A DNA stretch of 54,428 nucleotides from Candidatus Uhrbacteria bacterium (GCA_016215325.1 JACRJV010000017.1:1-54428); one strand, 5' to 3'; counted from the first letter of the stretch, positions 16,442 to 25,704 are shown. Made by a program: numbers and translations. Notes: generated by a model not told the origin, from the sequence alone.

Positions 16442-17704
16442 TTATCGTTGCCAAAGGTTTTTGGCTGGCACTTGTACCGTCACGGTCGGATGGAACATCT
16501 TCCACGCCGTTTGGAGCGCCTTGGCGAGTTGATCGACTTCTTTTTTGATGTTGTAACAGGCAAAGCTTGCCCGCGCTGTAGCGGGGATTCCTAATCGCGT
16601 CATCAGCGGCATGGCACAATGCGTGCCGGATCTGACGGCAACTCCCTCGCGGTCCAACAATGTGGCAATATCATGGGGGTGCACGCCATCCATGGTCATC
16701 GAAATAACGCCCAAGCGGTTGACCGCTGTGTTGGGCCCATGAATAGTGATGCCAGGGACCTGCTTGAGGGTATCCAGTGCATACTGTGTGAGTTCGCGCT
16801 CTTGCGCCTCCAATGTATCCCACCCCACGGATTGCATCCAATCCACTGCCGCTGCCCATCCAATCGCGCCCGCAATGTGCGGTGTGCCCGGCTCAAATTT
16901 CCACGGCAGATCATTCCAGGTGGCATCAAACGCTTCGACAGAACGGATCATGTCTCCGCCGAAACTCACCGGTTCCAGCAGTTCGAGAATTTCATGTTTT
17001 CCGTAGAACCCCCCCATCCCAGTCGGTCCGTACATTTTATGCGAAGATACGGCATAGAAGTCCACATCAAGACTGCGCAGATTCAAGGGCAGGTGAGCGC
17101 TGGATTGCGCGCCGTCCACCACCACGAGCGCTCCCGCTTGGTGGGCGGCTCGCACCATGGCCGCCACGGGGTTGATAGTGCCTAGCACGTTTGAGCAATG
17201 GTTGACCGCCACAATTTTTGTGTTGCCACTCAAGATCCGCTCCAGGGCATCCATATCCCACCGCCCCTCGTCGGTAATAGGCAGTATTTTGAGCACCGCC
17301 CCTGTCCGTTTCACTAACTGTTGCCAGGGGACGAGATTAGAGTGGTGCTCCATCTGGGTGGCAAGGATTTCATCATTGGGTTTGAGTCTGGGCTCCAGCA
17401 TCCGAGCGACAATATTGATCGAGTCGCTCGTGCCGCGCGTAAAAATAAATTCTTCCGGGGTTGCGCCAAAAAAACGGGCGATCCGTTCTCGACCGTCTTC
17501 GTAAGCCGTGGAAGCTTGTTCGCTCAAGGCGTGCATGCCGCGATGGACATTGGCATTGTATTGGGTATAAAAATCAGTGATCGCCTTGACAACAGATTGT
17601 GGCTTCTGTGTGGTTGCGGCGTTATCAAGGTACGCAAGGGGGTTGTTATTGATCTTACGCTTGAGTATTGGAAACTGTGATCGTATCGATGCCGCCGTGT
17701 GCAT
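16442..17704 (-). CDS. sufS: Cysteine desulfurase SufS
   Basis: PLAYLDNAATTQKPQSV, SSHKMYGPTGMGG, RSGTHCAMPLM. Confidence 0.95.
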   Translation of the reverse strand: MHTAASIRSQFPILKRKINNNPLAYLDNAATTQKPQSVVKAITDFYTQYNANVHRGMHALSEQASTAYEDGRERIARFFGATPEEFIFTRGTSDSINIVARMLEPRLKPNDEILATQMEHHSNLVPWQQLVKRTGAVLKILPITDEGRWDMDALERILSGNTKIVAVNHCSNVLGTINPVAAMVRAAHQAGALVVVDGAQSSAHLPLNLRSLDVDFYAVSSHKMYGPTGMGGFYGKHEILELLEPVSFGGDMIRSVEAFDATWNDLPWKFEPGTPHIAGAIGWAAAVDWMQSVGWDTLEAQERELTQYALDTLKQVPGITIHGPNTAVNRLGVISMTMDGVHPHDIATLLDREGVAVRSGTHCAMPLMTRLGIPATARASFACYNIKKEVDQLAKALQTAWKMFHPTVTVQVPAKNLWQR

Positions 17705-17832
17705 AGTGTTGAGGTAACATTTATTTTGATTGTAGCAATCGCGCTCTAAAACAACAACCGTCTCGACTGCTCATTTGTCGATGCCGCGTTGTGGCTGCTC
17801 CTGCTCATCCAACGAGTGATCTCCCACACATC

Positions 17833-18408
17833 TTAAGCTGCTACAAGTCGTGCAATTTCGGATTGCATTGCTGGATCGCTCACTCGATCGAGTAATTGCT
17901 GGAAAAATCCTTGAGTGAGTATCTGCGTAGCCTCCTCTACGGTGAGTCCGCGGCTTTGAAGATAAAAAAGTTGTTGTTCATCGACCCGACCAATGGCTGC
18001 GGCATGACCTGCTTTGAGCGGGTGTTCTTCGATTTCCAGGGAGGGCGTTGCGGTTGCTCGCGCTTTGTCAAATAGTAATGCTCGGTATTCCAGAAAACTC
18101 TCGGTGTTGATTGCCCCGCTTGGAATGATGACATTGCCCAGAAACGAATTGTTCGTTTGGCCTTTGAGCACCGATCGCACCCTCGCTTGGCTCTTCGATT
18201 CTTTCCCGCGATGATGAATCGTTATTGTTAAGGGTATCGCGGAGTTCCGGATTGCGGCAACCCACGTCAATATTTCAACCGAGGAATATTCTTGCAAGGT
18301 GACCGTTACTGTTGCTGGTTGTGTATAATCATCCAGGATCAACAGCAGTTGCCGTGATTGATGGGGCTCGATCGTAAGGTTGAGGTCAGAAGGATTGTGA
18401 TAAAGCAT
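17833..18408 (-). CDS. sufD: Short SufD-like protein
   Basis: 191 aa; SLEIEEHPLKAGHAAAIGRVDEQQLFYLQSRGLTVEEA; operon position after sufB. Confidence 0.85.
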   Translation of the reverse strand: MLYHNPSDLNLTIEPHQSRQLLLILDDYTQPATVTVTLQEYSSVEILTWVAAIRNSAIPLTITIHHRGKESKSQARVRSVLKGQTNNSFLGNVIIPSGAINTESFLEYRALLFDKARATATPSLEIEEHPLKAGHAAAIGRVDEQQLFYLQSRGLTVEEATQILTQGFFQQLLDRVSDPAMQSEIARLVAA

Positions 18409-18410
18409 AG

Positions 18411-19829
18411 TCAGCCCACTGCCCCCGTCATCTCCATTTGGATCAAGCGGTTGAGTTCCAGCGCATACTCCATGGGCAGTGTCCGAACAATGGGCTCGAT
18501 AAAGCCATTCACAATCAAGCTCCGACTTTTGCCCTCGTCCAGGCCCCGGCTCATCAAGTAGAATAGTTGCTGTTCATTGATTTTGCTCACGCTGGCTTCA
18601 TGCGTTGTCGTGGTGTATTCGTTGCGGATGTCCATCGTGGGGTAGGTATCGCTGCGCGAGTGCCCGTCGACCAGTAGGGCATCGCACTGCACATGGGATT
18701 TACAATGATGCGCTTGCGGATACACTTTGACGAGCCCCCGATACGATGTGCGACCCGATCCTTTACTAATGGACTTTGAAACAATGGTGGAGCTGGTGTG
18801 GGGGGCGATATGCACGGCTTTGCCGCCGGCATCTTGGTGCTGCCCGGAGCCGGCCATTGCCAGTGAGAGGATCTCGCCGCGCGCCCCGGGCTCCATCAGA
18901 TAGACGCTGGGGTATTTCATGGTGAGCTTGGAGCCGAGGTTTCCATCGATCCATTCCATGACCCCATCGCCATAGACATAGGCGCGTTTGGTGACAAGGT
19001 TGTAGACGTTTTGCGACCAATTTTGAATAGTGGTGTAGCGCACGCGCGCGCCGCGCTTGACAATAATTTCAACGACCGCGCTATGGAGAGAGTCGGTAGT
19101 GTAATTGGGCGCCGTGCATCCCTCGACGTAGTGCACGCTTGAGTCTTCATCGGCGATGATGAGTGTGCGCTCGAATTGCCCCATGTTGCGGGCATTGATG
19201 CGGAAGTAGGCTTGCAGCGGGAGCGCTACATTCACCCCCTTTGGCACATAGATAAAACTCCCCCCGCTCCACACCGCCGAGTTGAGCGCGGAGAATTTAT
19301 TATCCGCGCTCGGGATAATAGTGCCAAAATATTGCTTGAACAGTTCCGGGTGCTGTTTGAGGGCAGTATCGGTATCCAAAAAAATAACCCCTTGTTTTTG
19401 CAATTGGTCATGGAGGGAATGGTAGACGACTTCACTGTCGTATTGGCTGCCGACGCCGGCAAGGAATTTTTTTTCTGCTTCCGGAATACCCAACCGATCA
19501 AACGTGGTTTTAATGTCTTGGGGTACGTCCTCCCATCGTTTTTCGACGCGATCAGAGGGCTTAATGTAGTAATAGATTTCGTCAAAGTTGATTTGGGCAA
19601 CGTCGCCGCCCCAGGTAGGCAGGGGTTTGGACTCAAACATCTCTAACGCTTTGAGGCGGAATTCCAGCATCCAATCTGGCTCCCCTTTGATATGGGATAA
19701 TTCTTGGACAACCCGTTTGTTCAGCCCCTTCTGGGATTTGAACACCGGCCGCTCGGGCATAGCGAAGCCAACATCATTGGTATTTGCCATATCCTTCGTG
19801 TTCAATTTTTCTTGCCAGTTCTGGTCCAC
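18411..19829 (-). CDS. sufB: Fe-S cluster assembly protein SufB
   Basis: [59 protein letters not shown]; start may be the internal ATG at 19790. Confidence 0.95.
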   Translation of the reverse strand: MDQNWQEKLNTKDMANTNDVGFAMPERPVFKSQKGLNKRVVQELSHIKGEPDWMLEFRLKALEMFESKPLPTWGGDVAQINFDEIYYYIKPSDRVEKRWEDVPQDIKTTFDRLGIPEAEKKFLAGVGSQYDSEVVYHSLHDQLQKQGVIFLDTDTALKQHPELFKQYFGTIIPSADNKFSALNSAVWSGGSFIYVPKGVNVALPLQAYFRINARNMGQFERTLIIADEDSSVHYVEGCTAPNYTTDSLHSAVVEIIVKRGARVRYTTIQNWSQNVYNLVTKRAYVYGDGVMEWIDGNLGSKLTMKYPSVYLMEPGARGEILSLAMAGSGQHQDAGGKAVHIAPHTSSTIVSKSISKGSGRTSYRGLVKVYPQAHHCKSHVQCDALLVDGHSRSDTYPTMDIRNEYTTTTHEASVSKINEQQLFYLMSRGLDEGKSRSLIVNGFIEPIVRTLPMEYALELNRLIQMEMTGAVG

Positions 19830-20520
19830 CGCTTTCTACAATCTTCCCACCGACAAATACATGGACATGCGTGGGGCGAACATATTCGAGTATGCGTTGG
19901 TAGTGGGTAATGAGCAGCACCCCCGTGGCATGCTGCTGTACAACCCGGTTGATGGTTTGGGCGATACACTTGAGCGCATCAACATCTAATCCTGAATCTG
20001 TCTCGTCAAGTACCGCAAACAGAGGCGCGAGGATCCAGCACTGCAGCATTTCCATTTTCTTTTTTTCTCCGCCGGAGAACCCTTCGTTCATGGATCGCTG
20101 CAGGAACGAATGTGGGATCCCAAGATTACTGGCTACACTTTTGAGCGCTGATTGGAATTGAGCTGGGGTGAGGGGAGGAAGCGCTCGAGCAGCTGCTTGG
20201 GTATTGTAGGCAATGCGTAACAATTGCGTGGCCGCAACGCCCGGGATTTCCATTGGATATTGGTACCCGAGAAATAAACCGGAAAGTGCCCGTTTGTCGG
20301 TGGTGAGTGTTTCAATGTGTTGGTCGTTGATTTGTATGGTGCCAGAATCCAAGGAGATCGCAAGATCGCCCATGAGGGTAGCGGCGAGGGTTGATTTGCC
20401 ACTGCCGTTGGGCCCCATGATGGCATGAATTTCACCGGACTCAACGATGAGATTGACTCCATTGACAATGTGTTTCCCTAGGATGCTGGCAGTGAGATTC
20501 GTGATCTTCAATGTTGGCAT
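19774..20520 (-). CDS. sufC: Fe-S assembly ATPase SufC
   Basis: [44 protein letters not shown]. Confidence 0.96.
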   Translation of the reverse strand: MPTLKITNLTASILGKHIVNGVNLIVESGEIHAIMGPNGSGKSTLAATLMGDLAISLDSGTIQINDQHIETLTTDKRALSGLFLGYQYPMEIPGVAATQLLRIAYNTQAAARALPPLTPAQFQSALKSVASNLGIPHSFLQRSMNEGFSGGEKKKMEMLQCWILAPLFAVLDETDSGLDVDALKCIAQTINRVVQQHATGVLLITHYQRILEYVRPTHVHVFVGGKIVESGGPELARKIEHEGYGKYQ

Positions 20521-20529
20521 ACTGGCGTA

Positions 20530-20575
20530 GAGGCGGATCCATGCGGATCAATACGCGGATTAACGCGGAGGAGAT
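20530..20575. repeat. GCGGATCAATACGCGGATTAACGCGGAG word repeat in the suf leader
   Basis: Repeated (A)CGCGGATNAA words. Confidence 0.55.
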
Positions 20576-20576
20576 T

Positions 20577-20605
20577 AGTGTACGCGACAACAGGAGCAGC
20601 GTCAA
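20577..20605 (-). promoter_or_regulatory. Promoter for suf operon
   Basis: Minus strand TTGACG - 17 bp - TACACT. Confidence 0.6.
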
Positions 20606-20862
20606 ACCACCGCCCCTTCTTTCTTTAGGAGTAAGCCTTTTCTTCGCGCTCCGCGATTATATCCGCCGATTTTACCATCAGAGCGAACAACGCGATGGCA
20701 GGGGATTTGAGGATTGTAGTTTTTGTTGAGAATATTGCCGACGGCCCGATAAGCGCGGGGTCGGCCGGCACGGTGTGCTACTTGTGTATAGGTGAGCGTC
20801 TTCCCCTTTGGGATATTGCGGACGACAACGAGTACCCGTTGTTGGAACGACGATGTGGCCAT
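20602..20862 (-). CDS. MGMT C-terminal-domain-only protein (Ogt/ATL-like) retaining PCHRV
   Basis: 86 aa; YTQVAHRAGRPRAYRAVGNILNKNYNPQIPCHRVVRSDGKIGGYNRG. Confidence 0.88.
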   Translation of the reverse strand: MATSSFQQRVLVVVRNIPKGKTLTYTQVAHRAGRPRAYRAVGNILNKNYNPQIPCHRVVRSDGKIGGYNRGARRKGLLLKKEGAVV

Positions 20863-20867
20863 GTTTG

Positions 20868-22289
20868 TTAGGGTTGCGTTCCCAAGCCAAAGTCCAAGTC
20901 GAGGGTGGGGGCGGTCGCTCCATTTACTCCAAAGAGCTTATCGGTTTCTGATTGCGTCCCTTGGAGATCATCCAGAATGCCATACATCTCCTCGAGCAGT
21001 TGTGAGCCTTCTTGGACCGCTTCTACCAGGCCATCACTGTCCACAGGTTTTGCCTTGGCGAGCGTTTGGATCTGCGCATGCTTCGCATTGAGTTCAACGA
21101 GTTTTTGGTCCGCTTCGGATGTGTCGACTTTCTTGCGTTTGAGTGCAGCAACGCGCGATTTTATTTGCTTGATCTCCGCTGGGGCGCGGCGCAGCCCTTG
21201 GCTTAAGTTGGAGAGGGTGTCCACCGTGCGGTGCACGTCATCCAGGTCTTCCAGTGTGCCAAAGAAATCTTCATGCAACAATGCTACTGCTTCTTCTACC
21301 TTTCCATTACTCGAAAGCTCTTGTGCCTTATTGAGCGTTGATTGCAACGCGACAACGGCATCCGACAGTTTTGTTAATTCATCCGCCATGTCAAATGCAC
21401 CGGCGCGTTTGGACTGACGCATGGCTTTGGCGAGCGTGGTCTGTTCGCGTTTGAGCGCCACCTTGGCTTGTGCAAGAATTTTTTTCCAATTACCAATTTC
21501 TTGCAGGGTTTGGAAATTTTCTTCAAATTCTTGACGTGATTCTTGGAGAGTCATGAGGGCATCTTCTGCATCTTCCATGGTCTCGGCGGATTTGACTTGC
21601 TGCATTGCTTGCTCGAATTCACTCACAAACGTCTTTGTGTCTTCGGGGACAGTAATCCCTTTCCGCTCAACAGCCGCGATCTTTGCCTTTAACATCGCCA
21701 ATGGTTTGGTGGCCTTTTGAGAAAGAGATTTTTTAATTTGCTCGAGCATTTTTTTCTCACGTTCCTTTTGTCGTTGTTCTTCCTCCTCCTGGCGCTTCTG
21801 CCACTGGCCATCATCAGGGGCGCCTTGTTGCATCATGCCTTGGAAGCCTTGGTTTTCTCTGCCCCGATCACCGGGCGCTTGACCACTGCCGATGCCCGTA
21901 TTGCTCCCGCCGTCTCCTCCCATCATCTTTTGCAATCCCTGCATCCAATTGTTGCCGGATGGATCGCCTTGGGGTCCAGTTCCTCTTGGATCTCGCATTT
22001 CAGGGAACCCTTGGCCGTTGCCTTGTCCCCCCGGTTGGCCCATCGTCGGCCCACCCATCATGCCGGGACCTGGTTGGAAGAATCCGCCGCCTTCTTGGTT
22101 TGGCCGATTGCCCGGCCCTGGACGTTCTTGCGGCGGCTGTTTGGGGTTTTGTTGATCTTGGACGACTGCGGGCGGCTGCGGTAGAGTGTTGCTTCCCACT
22201 TCGGCCGTTGTCTCGCCGAGTACATACGCAACAGTCGGGACAACGATCATTGCCCCGAGAACGCCAAGGAGCTTGCTGATCCCAAACAT
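20868..22289 (-). CDS. Secreted/membrane-anchored Gly-Pro-Gln-rich plus coiled-coil hypothetical protein
   Basis: 473 aa, N-terminal TM, low-complexity G/Q/P segment, long charged helical segment. Confidence 0.75.
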   Translation of the reverse strand: MFGISKLLGVLGAMIVVPTVAYVLGETTAEVGSNTLPQPPAVVQDQQNPKQPPQERPGPGNRPNQEGGGFFQPGPGMMGGPTMGQPGGQGNGQGFPEMRDPRGTGPQGDPSGNNWMQGLQKMMGGDGGSNTGIGSGQAPGDRGRENQGFQGMMQQGAPDDGQWQKRQEEEEQRQKEREKKMLEQIKKSLSQKATKPLAMLKAKIAAVERKGITVPEDTKTFVSEFEQAMQQVKSAETMEDAEDALMTLQESRQEFEENFQTLQEIGNWKKILAQAKVALKREQTTLAKAMRQSKRAGAFDMADELTKLSDAVVALQSTLNKAQELSSNGKVEEAVALLHEDFFGTLEDLDDVHRTVDTLSNLSQGLRRAPAEIKQIKSRVAALKRKKVDTSEADQKLVELNAKHAQIQTLAKAKPVDSDGLVEAVQEGSQLLEEMYGILDDLQGTQSETDKLFGVNGATAPTLDLDFGLGTQP

Positions 22290-22431
22290 AGATATGGATA
22301 CGATATAAGAGGTGAATAATGTATCTTCAGTATAGAGCTCTTTTACTGTGTATGCAAAGCCGTTTGAAATTTTGCAAATACTCTTGTGTTTATGCTATGG
22401 TTTCAATGAATATTCTTGAGTCAAACCCCTT

Positions 22432-23196
22432 GTGCCCAAAACGAGCGATATTATCATTAGCATGCGCGATGTCAGCATGCAGTACACCGATACCCCCGTA
22501 CTGGAACATTTATCGTTCCGCATTAACCAGGGGGAATATGTAGGTATCTTGGGGCCTAATGGGGGAGGCAAGACCACCCTGCTCAAACTGCTTGTCGGCA
22601 TGCTCCACCCACAGCAGGGGGAAGTTAAGATATTTGGTAAACCGTTCCGCGATCTTACGGCGAGTGAACGATCAACAATCGGGTTTGTGCCGCAACGGAT
22701 TTCGGAGGGGCGTATCGATTTCCCGGCAACCGTGGCGGAGGTTGTATTGAGCGGTCGGGCCCCGAGCCTCGGATGGACTCGTCGATACCGCCACGACGAT
22801 TTGGCCGCGGCACATTCGGCGATGGAGCAAGCCGGGATTGAACAGTTGCACGATCGTCTTTTGGGCACCCTTTCCGGTGGTCAGCTCCAACGCGTGATGA
22901 TTGCTCGGGCAATGGTGAACAATCCAACCCTTTTACTACTTGACGAACCGACCGTGGGCGTTGATGCAGCGAGCCAAGAAGCATTCTACGGTTTTATCAA
23001 AGAACTCAACCAAGATCAGGGCATGACCATTATTTTTGTGTCCCATGACATTGATGTTGTGGCCCATGAAGCGCAGACCATTCTGTGCGTCAACCGCACA
23101 CTGATTTGCCACGGCCCGAGCCGTGAGGTATTAGCCGGGGATGTATTAGAACAAATGTATGGCAAAAAGTTGCGCAGCATTGTGCATGGGCACTAA
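22432..23196 (+). CDS. Metal (Zn/Mn) ABC transporter ATP-binding protein, ZnuC-like
   Basis: GILGPNGGGKTTLLKLLVG, LSGGQLQRVMIARAM, LLLLDEPTVGVD. Confidence 0.9.
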   Translation: MPKTSDIIISMRDVSMQYTDTPVLEHLSFRINQGEYVGILGPNGGGKTTLLKLLVGMLHPQQGEVKIFGKPFRDLTASERSTIGFVPQRISEGRIDFPATVAEVVLSGRAPSLGWTRRYRHDDLAAAHSAMEQAGIEQLHDRLLGTLSGGQLQRVMIARAMVNNPTLLLLDEPTVGVDAASQEAFYGFIKELNQDQGMTIIFVSHDIDVVAHEAQTILCVNRTLICHGPSREVLAGDVLEQMYGKKLRSIVHGH

Positions 23197-23204
23197 CTAA
23201 CGCT

Positions 23205-23240
23205 CGCCAGCCGGATTTACTGGCGTGCTGGATTTACTCC
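23205..23240. repeat. CCGGATTTACTGG / CTGGATTTACT repeat
   Basis: Same words as 11305-11404 and 37090-37157. Confidence 0.65.
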
Positions 23241-23243
23241 TGT

Positions 23244-24041
23244 ATGTTCGAGATTTTTCAGTTCGACTTTATGCAGCGGGCGTTTGGGGCAGGGATTGCC
23301 ATTGCGATCATTGCTCCGACGATCGGCATTTTTTTGGTGGTCCGCCGATTCTCATTGATTAGCGACACGTTAGCGCATGTGTCGCTCGCAGGGGTTGCGG
23401 TGGCGGCATTAACGGGGACCAACGCTATTTTGACCGCAATGATCACCACCGTGCTTGCCGCATTTGGGATCGAGCGGTTGCGCTTTAGTCGTAATATATT
23501 TGGCGAGTCGGTCCTTGCGATTTTTCTTTCGGGCAGCCTTGCCCTCTCCAGCATACTGTTTGGCCTTTCGCGGGGGAGAGCGGTGGGGCTCTCCAGCATA
23601 CTGTTTGGCAGTATCACTACCGTGAGCCCGGGGGATGTTCGTTTAATCGTGACCCTTGCCATTATTGTCACGGTTATTATTTTGGCGCTCTATCCCAAAT
23701 TATTCGCTGTTGCGTTTGACGAGGAGGTCGCGCAAGTCAATGGGCTTCCGGTCCAACTCTTGAATACCGTCATTATGATCTTGGCCGCGATGAGTGTGGC
23801 ATTGGCGATCCGCATTGTGGGAGCGCTGCTTATCGGGGCCCTTATGGTGATGCCAGTGGTGGCGGCGCTGCAATGGAAATTGAGCTTCCAAAAAAGCCTG
23901 TGGCTTGCGATTGCGTTCTCTTTGCTTGCGGTACTATCGGGGTTGTTTATTTCGTACTATTGGGATTTGGCCAGCGGGGGGACGATTGTCTTGGTGGCGT
24001 TATTGACCTTCACATTTAGTCTGGTTATGAATCGGCGATGA
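23244..24041 (+). CDS. Metal ABC transporter permease, ZnuB-like
   Basis: 265 aa; DTLAHVSLAGVA, LFGSITTVSPGDV, RIVGALLIGALMVMP. Confidence 0.9.
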   Translation: MFEIFQFDFMQRAFGAGIAIAIIAPTIGIFLVVRRFSLISDTLAHVSLAGVAVAALTGTNAILTAMITTVLAAFGIERLRFSRNIFGESVLAIFLSGSLALSSILFGLSRGRAVGLSSILFGSITTVSPGDVRLIVTLAIIVTVIILALYPKLFAVAFDEEVAQVNGLPVQLLNTVIMILAAMSVALAIRIVGALLIGALMVMPVVAALQWKLSFQKSLWLAIAFSLLAVLSGLFISYYWDLASGGTIVLVALLTFTFSLVMNRR

Positions 24042-24073
24042 TATCGGACATATTCCTCGTTTTGTGCCATAGT

Positions 24074-24100
24074 ACGACGTCCCGAACGGGTCGTCTTTTT
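24074..24100 (+). terminator. Intrinsic terminator after znuB-like gene
   Basis: ACGACgtCCCGaaCGGGTCGTCTTTTT. Confidence 0.65.
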
Positions 24101-24124
24101 CGTCTTTGTTTGAGAAAAAATCTT

Positions 24125-24751
24125 TCAGATCTTGGTTAAGTCACCGCCGAGGGCGGGGCCCCACACGCTCCGGCGGCCAGGATGACAAATTTTTTGATCT
24201 TTGCTAAGCCCATCGTAGAACTTGCTCAACAAAAACGGAGAGAGAAAGTCTTTTATCTTGAGGCGTTGTTCAATCGGCAGATTTTTAAACCCACGGATAT
24301 AGCGATGGCAATCACTAGCCCCGCAGTGGCATTCAAAAACATCCTCATCGTCCCAATCACTGGTGTAATAGTTGTATGTGATCTGTTCGCCGGGCAAAAT
24401 ATCACGCAATGCTTTGAGCGCGAGTATTTCAAAATCAACAAAGCTTGTTGGCGCGCACGAATGATTTAAGAAATTCTCTGGCAGCGTCGGGTCTGTGCTC
24501 AACTGATGCCGGTGTTCGTCCACGCGCATGCTGATGTTGGTGGGCGTGGCAACAAAATGTCGATCAAAATAAAAAATGATTTCCCCACGGACAATTGGGA
24601 CAATCGCAAAAATCCCCGGATTGGGGATGTTTTTGTCGATGATCAATTTTTCATTTCGTTGAAGGTCTTTCATGAGCGATATTTTATTTCTTGATTGGAG
24701 CATTGTCAATTGAGGATGAGAAGGGTGGAAGAAGGGCAGAAAATTTGACAA
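24125..24751 (-). CDS. SET-domain protein with post-SET-like Cys motif
   Basis: ENFLNHSCAPTSFV, ALRDILPGEQITYNYYTSDWDDEDVFECHCGASDCHRYIRGF. Confidence 0.85.
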   Translation of the reverse strand: MSNFLPFFHPSHPQLTMLQSRNKISLMKDLQRNEKLIIDKNIPNPGIFAIVPIVRGEIIFYFDRHFVATPTNISMRVDEHRHQLSTDPTLPENFLNHSCAPTSFVDFEILALKALRDILPGEQITYNYYTSDWDDEDVFECHCGASDCHRYIRGFKNLPIEQRLKIKDFLSPFLLSKFYDGLSKDQKICHPGRRSVWGPALGGDLTKI

Positions 24752-24773
24752 TTTATTAAAAAGGTGGTATAAT
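24745..24773 (+). promoter_or_regulatory. Consensus sigma70 promoter
   Basis: TTGACA - 17 bp - TATAAT, both hexamers perfect. Confidence 0.75.
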
Positions 24774-24908
24774 CATTTGTTTATTCTCTCTATAGGGGGC
24801 AGAAATCCTTTCCTTCTCCCATGGAGGGAACAAAAACGGCCGTATGGTGGTCGTGCTGTCCAGTCGAACAGCAAACTCATCCCTCGCTTTATCCTTAATC
24901 CTCAAATC

Positions 24909-25080
24909 TATGAGGATTCTGGCAGCGGTGGGGTTGGGTCTCACCATCATCGTGCTCAAATCTCTCACTCCCACCATTTGGGTTGGGTTTGAGCGGACAC
25001 TACTGCAATTCTTTGAATTGCTCCAAGTAGTGATGACGCACCTTGAAACGGTCGTGGGCCGTGGTTCGCCGGGCTTTTAG
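24909..25080 (+). CDS. Possible small membrane peptide, or part of a non-coding transcript
   Basis: MRILAAVGLGLTIIVLKSLTPTIWVGFERTLLQFFELLQVVMTHLETVVGRGSPGF downstream of the consensus promoter; no clear Shine-Dalgarno. Confidence 0.3.
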
Positions 25081-25249
25081 AGCCCTTGCGTCCCCGCCAA
25101 GATACCGGTCTGATTTGCCACAGTGCAATTCGGACCGGTTTTCGATACGCGAGAGGTGAGGATATTTAGAGATAAAGAGATGCGGAAGAGAACTTCGATA
25201 TGTTGGTGCCCGCATTGGCATGGCCCACTGACAGCATGGCCCACTGACG

Positions 25250-25278
25250 TTGACCATCCTAGAGACATCGACTATACT
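25250..25278 (+). promoter_or_regulatory. sigma70-type promoter for zinc-ribbon small protein
   Basis: TTGACC - 17 bp - TATACT. Confidence 0.7.
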
Positions 25279-25311
25279 GCCCCAACATCACGAACCGTTC
25301 ACCATCTTAAG

Positions 25312-25334
25312 TGTTTCACGGAAGGAGGTGAAAC
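25312..25334 (+). promoter_or_regulatory. Shine-Dalgarno-bearing hairpin
   Basis: GTTTCAC-GGAAGGAG-GTGAAAC immediately before ATG 25335. Confidence 0.6.
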
Positions 25335-25649
25335 ATGCGTAAGAGAAAGATGCCTCCCTTGAAGTTCGCGGAGGATTTCGCCATCCACGGCAATTGCAAC
25401 CGGTGCGATTCGTCGTTTGATGAGCGCCATCGCGGCAACCTCATCAAGGGGGTTGCCTTCTGCCCCAACTGTGTCACTTGGGCTATGACGCGGCCCAAGG
25501 ACGTCGACCAGCGACAGTTGCTGGAAGACCTGCTGCCGGGTGGCGCGGGCGATCGCCGCAGACGGGTGATCAGGCCCCACCCGCACCGTCGCAAGACGGA
25601 CGACGCGAGTGGGTACGACCCCGTACACCACGACGGCCCCGGGCACTGA
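25335..25649 (+). CDS. Small zinc-ribbon-like protein with basic C-terminus
   Basis: 104 aa; CNRC...CPNC pair; GGAGGTG Shine-Dalgarno; ATG MRKRKMPPLKFAEDFAIHG. Confidence 0.7.
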   Translation: MRKRKMPPLKFAEDFAIHGNCNRCDSSFDERHRGNLIKGVAFCPNCVTWAMTRPKDVDQRQLLEDLLPGGAGDRRRRVIRPHPHRRKTDDASGYDPVHHDGPGH

Positions 25650-25658
25650 CCCGGCATC

Positions 25659-25704
25659 GCGAGGGCGCGCAGCTACACACGCTCGCGCCCTCGCCCCTAT
25701 TTTC
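25659..25704 (+). terminator. Intrinsic terminator
   Basis: Perfect 11-bp stem GCGAGGGCGCG/CGCGCCCTCGC followed by CCCTATTTT. Confidence 0.75.

Noticed and set aside
16619-17185. 188-aa plus-strand ORF
   Set aside because: Antisense to sufS with no family features; typical shadow ORF.
20905-21417. 170-aa plus-strand ORF (and 21717-22184, 21959-22279)
   Set aside because: Antisense to the 473-aa coiled-coil gene; Ser/Cys/Pro-rich shadow translations.
25335-25649. Toxin-antitoxin or phage gene island around 24.7-25.7 kb
   Set aside because: Only one clear small CDS with zinc-ribbon features; no partner gene, integrase or phage protein visible.
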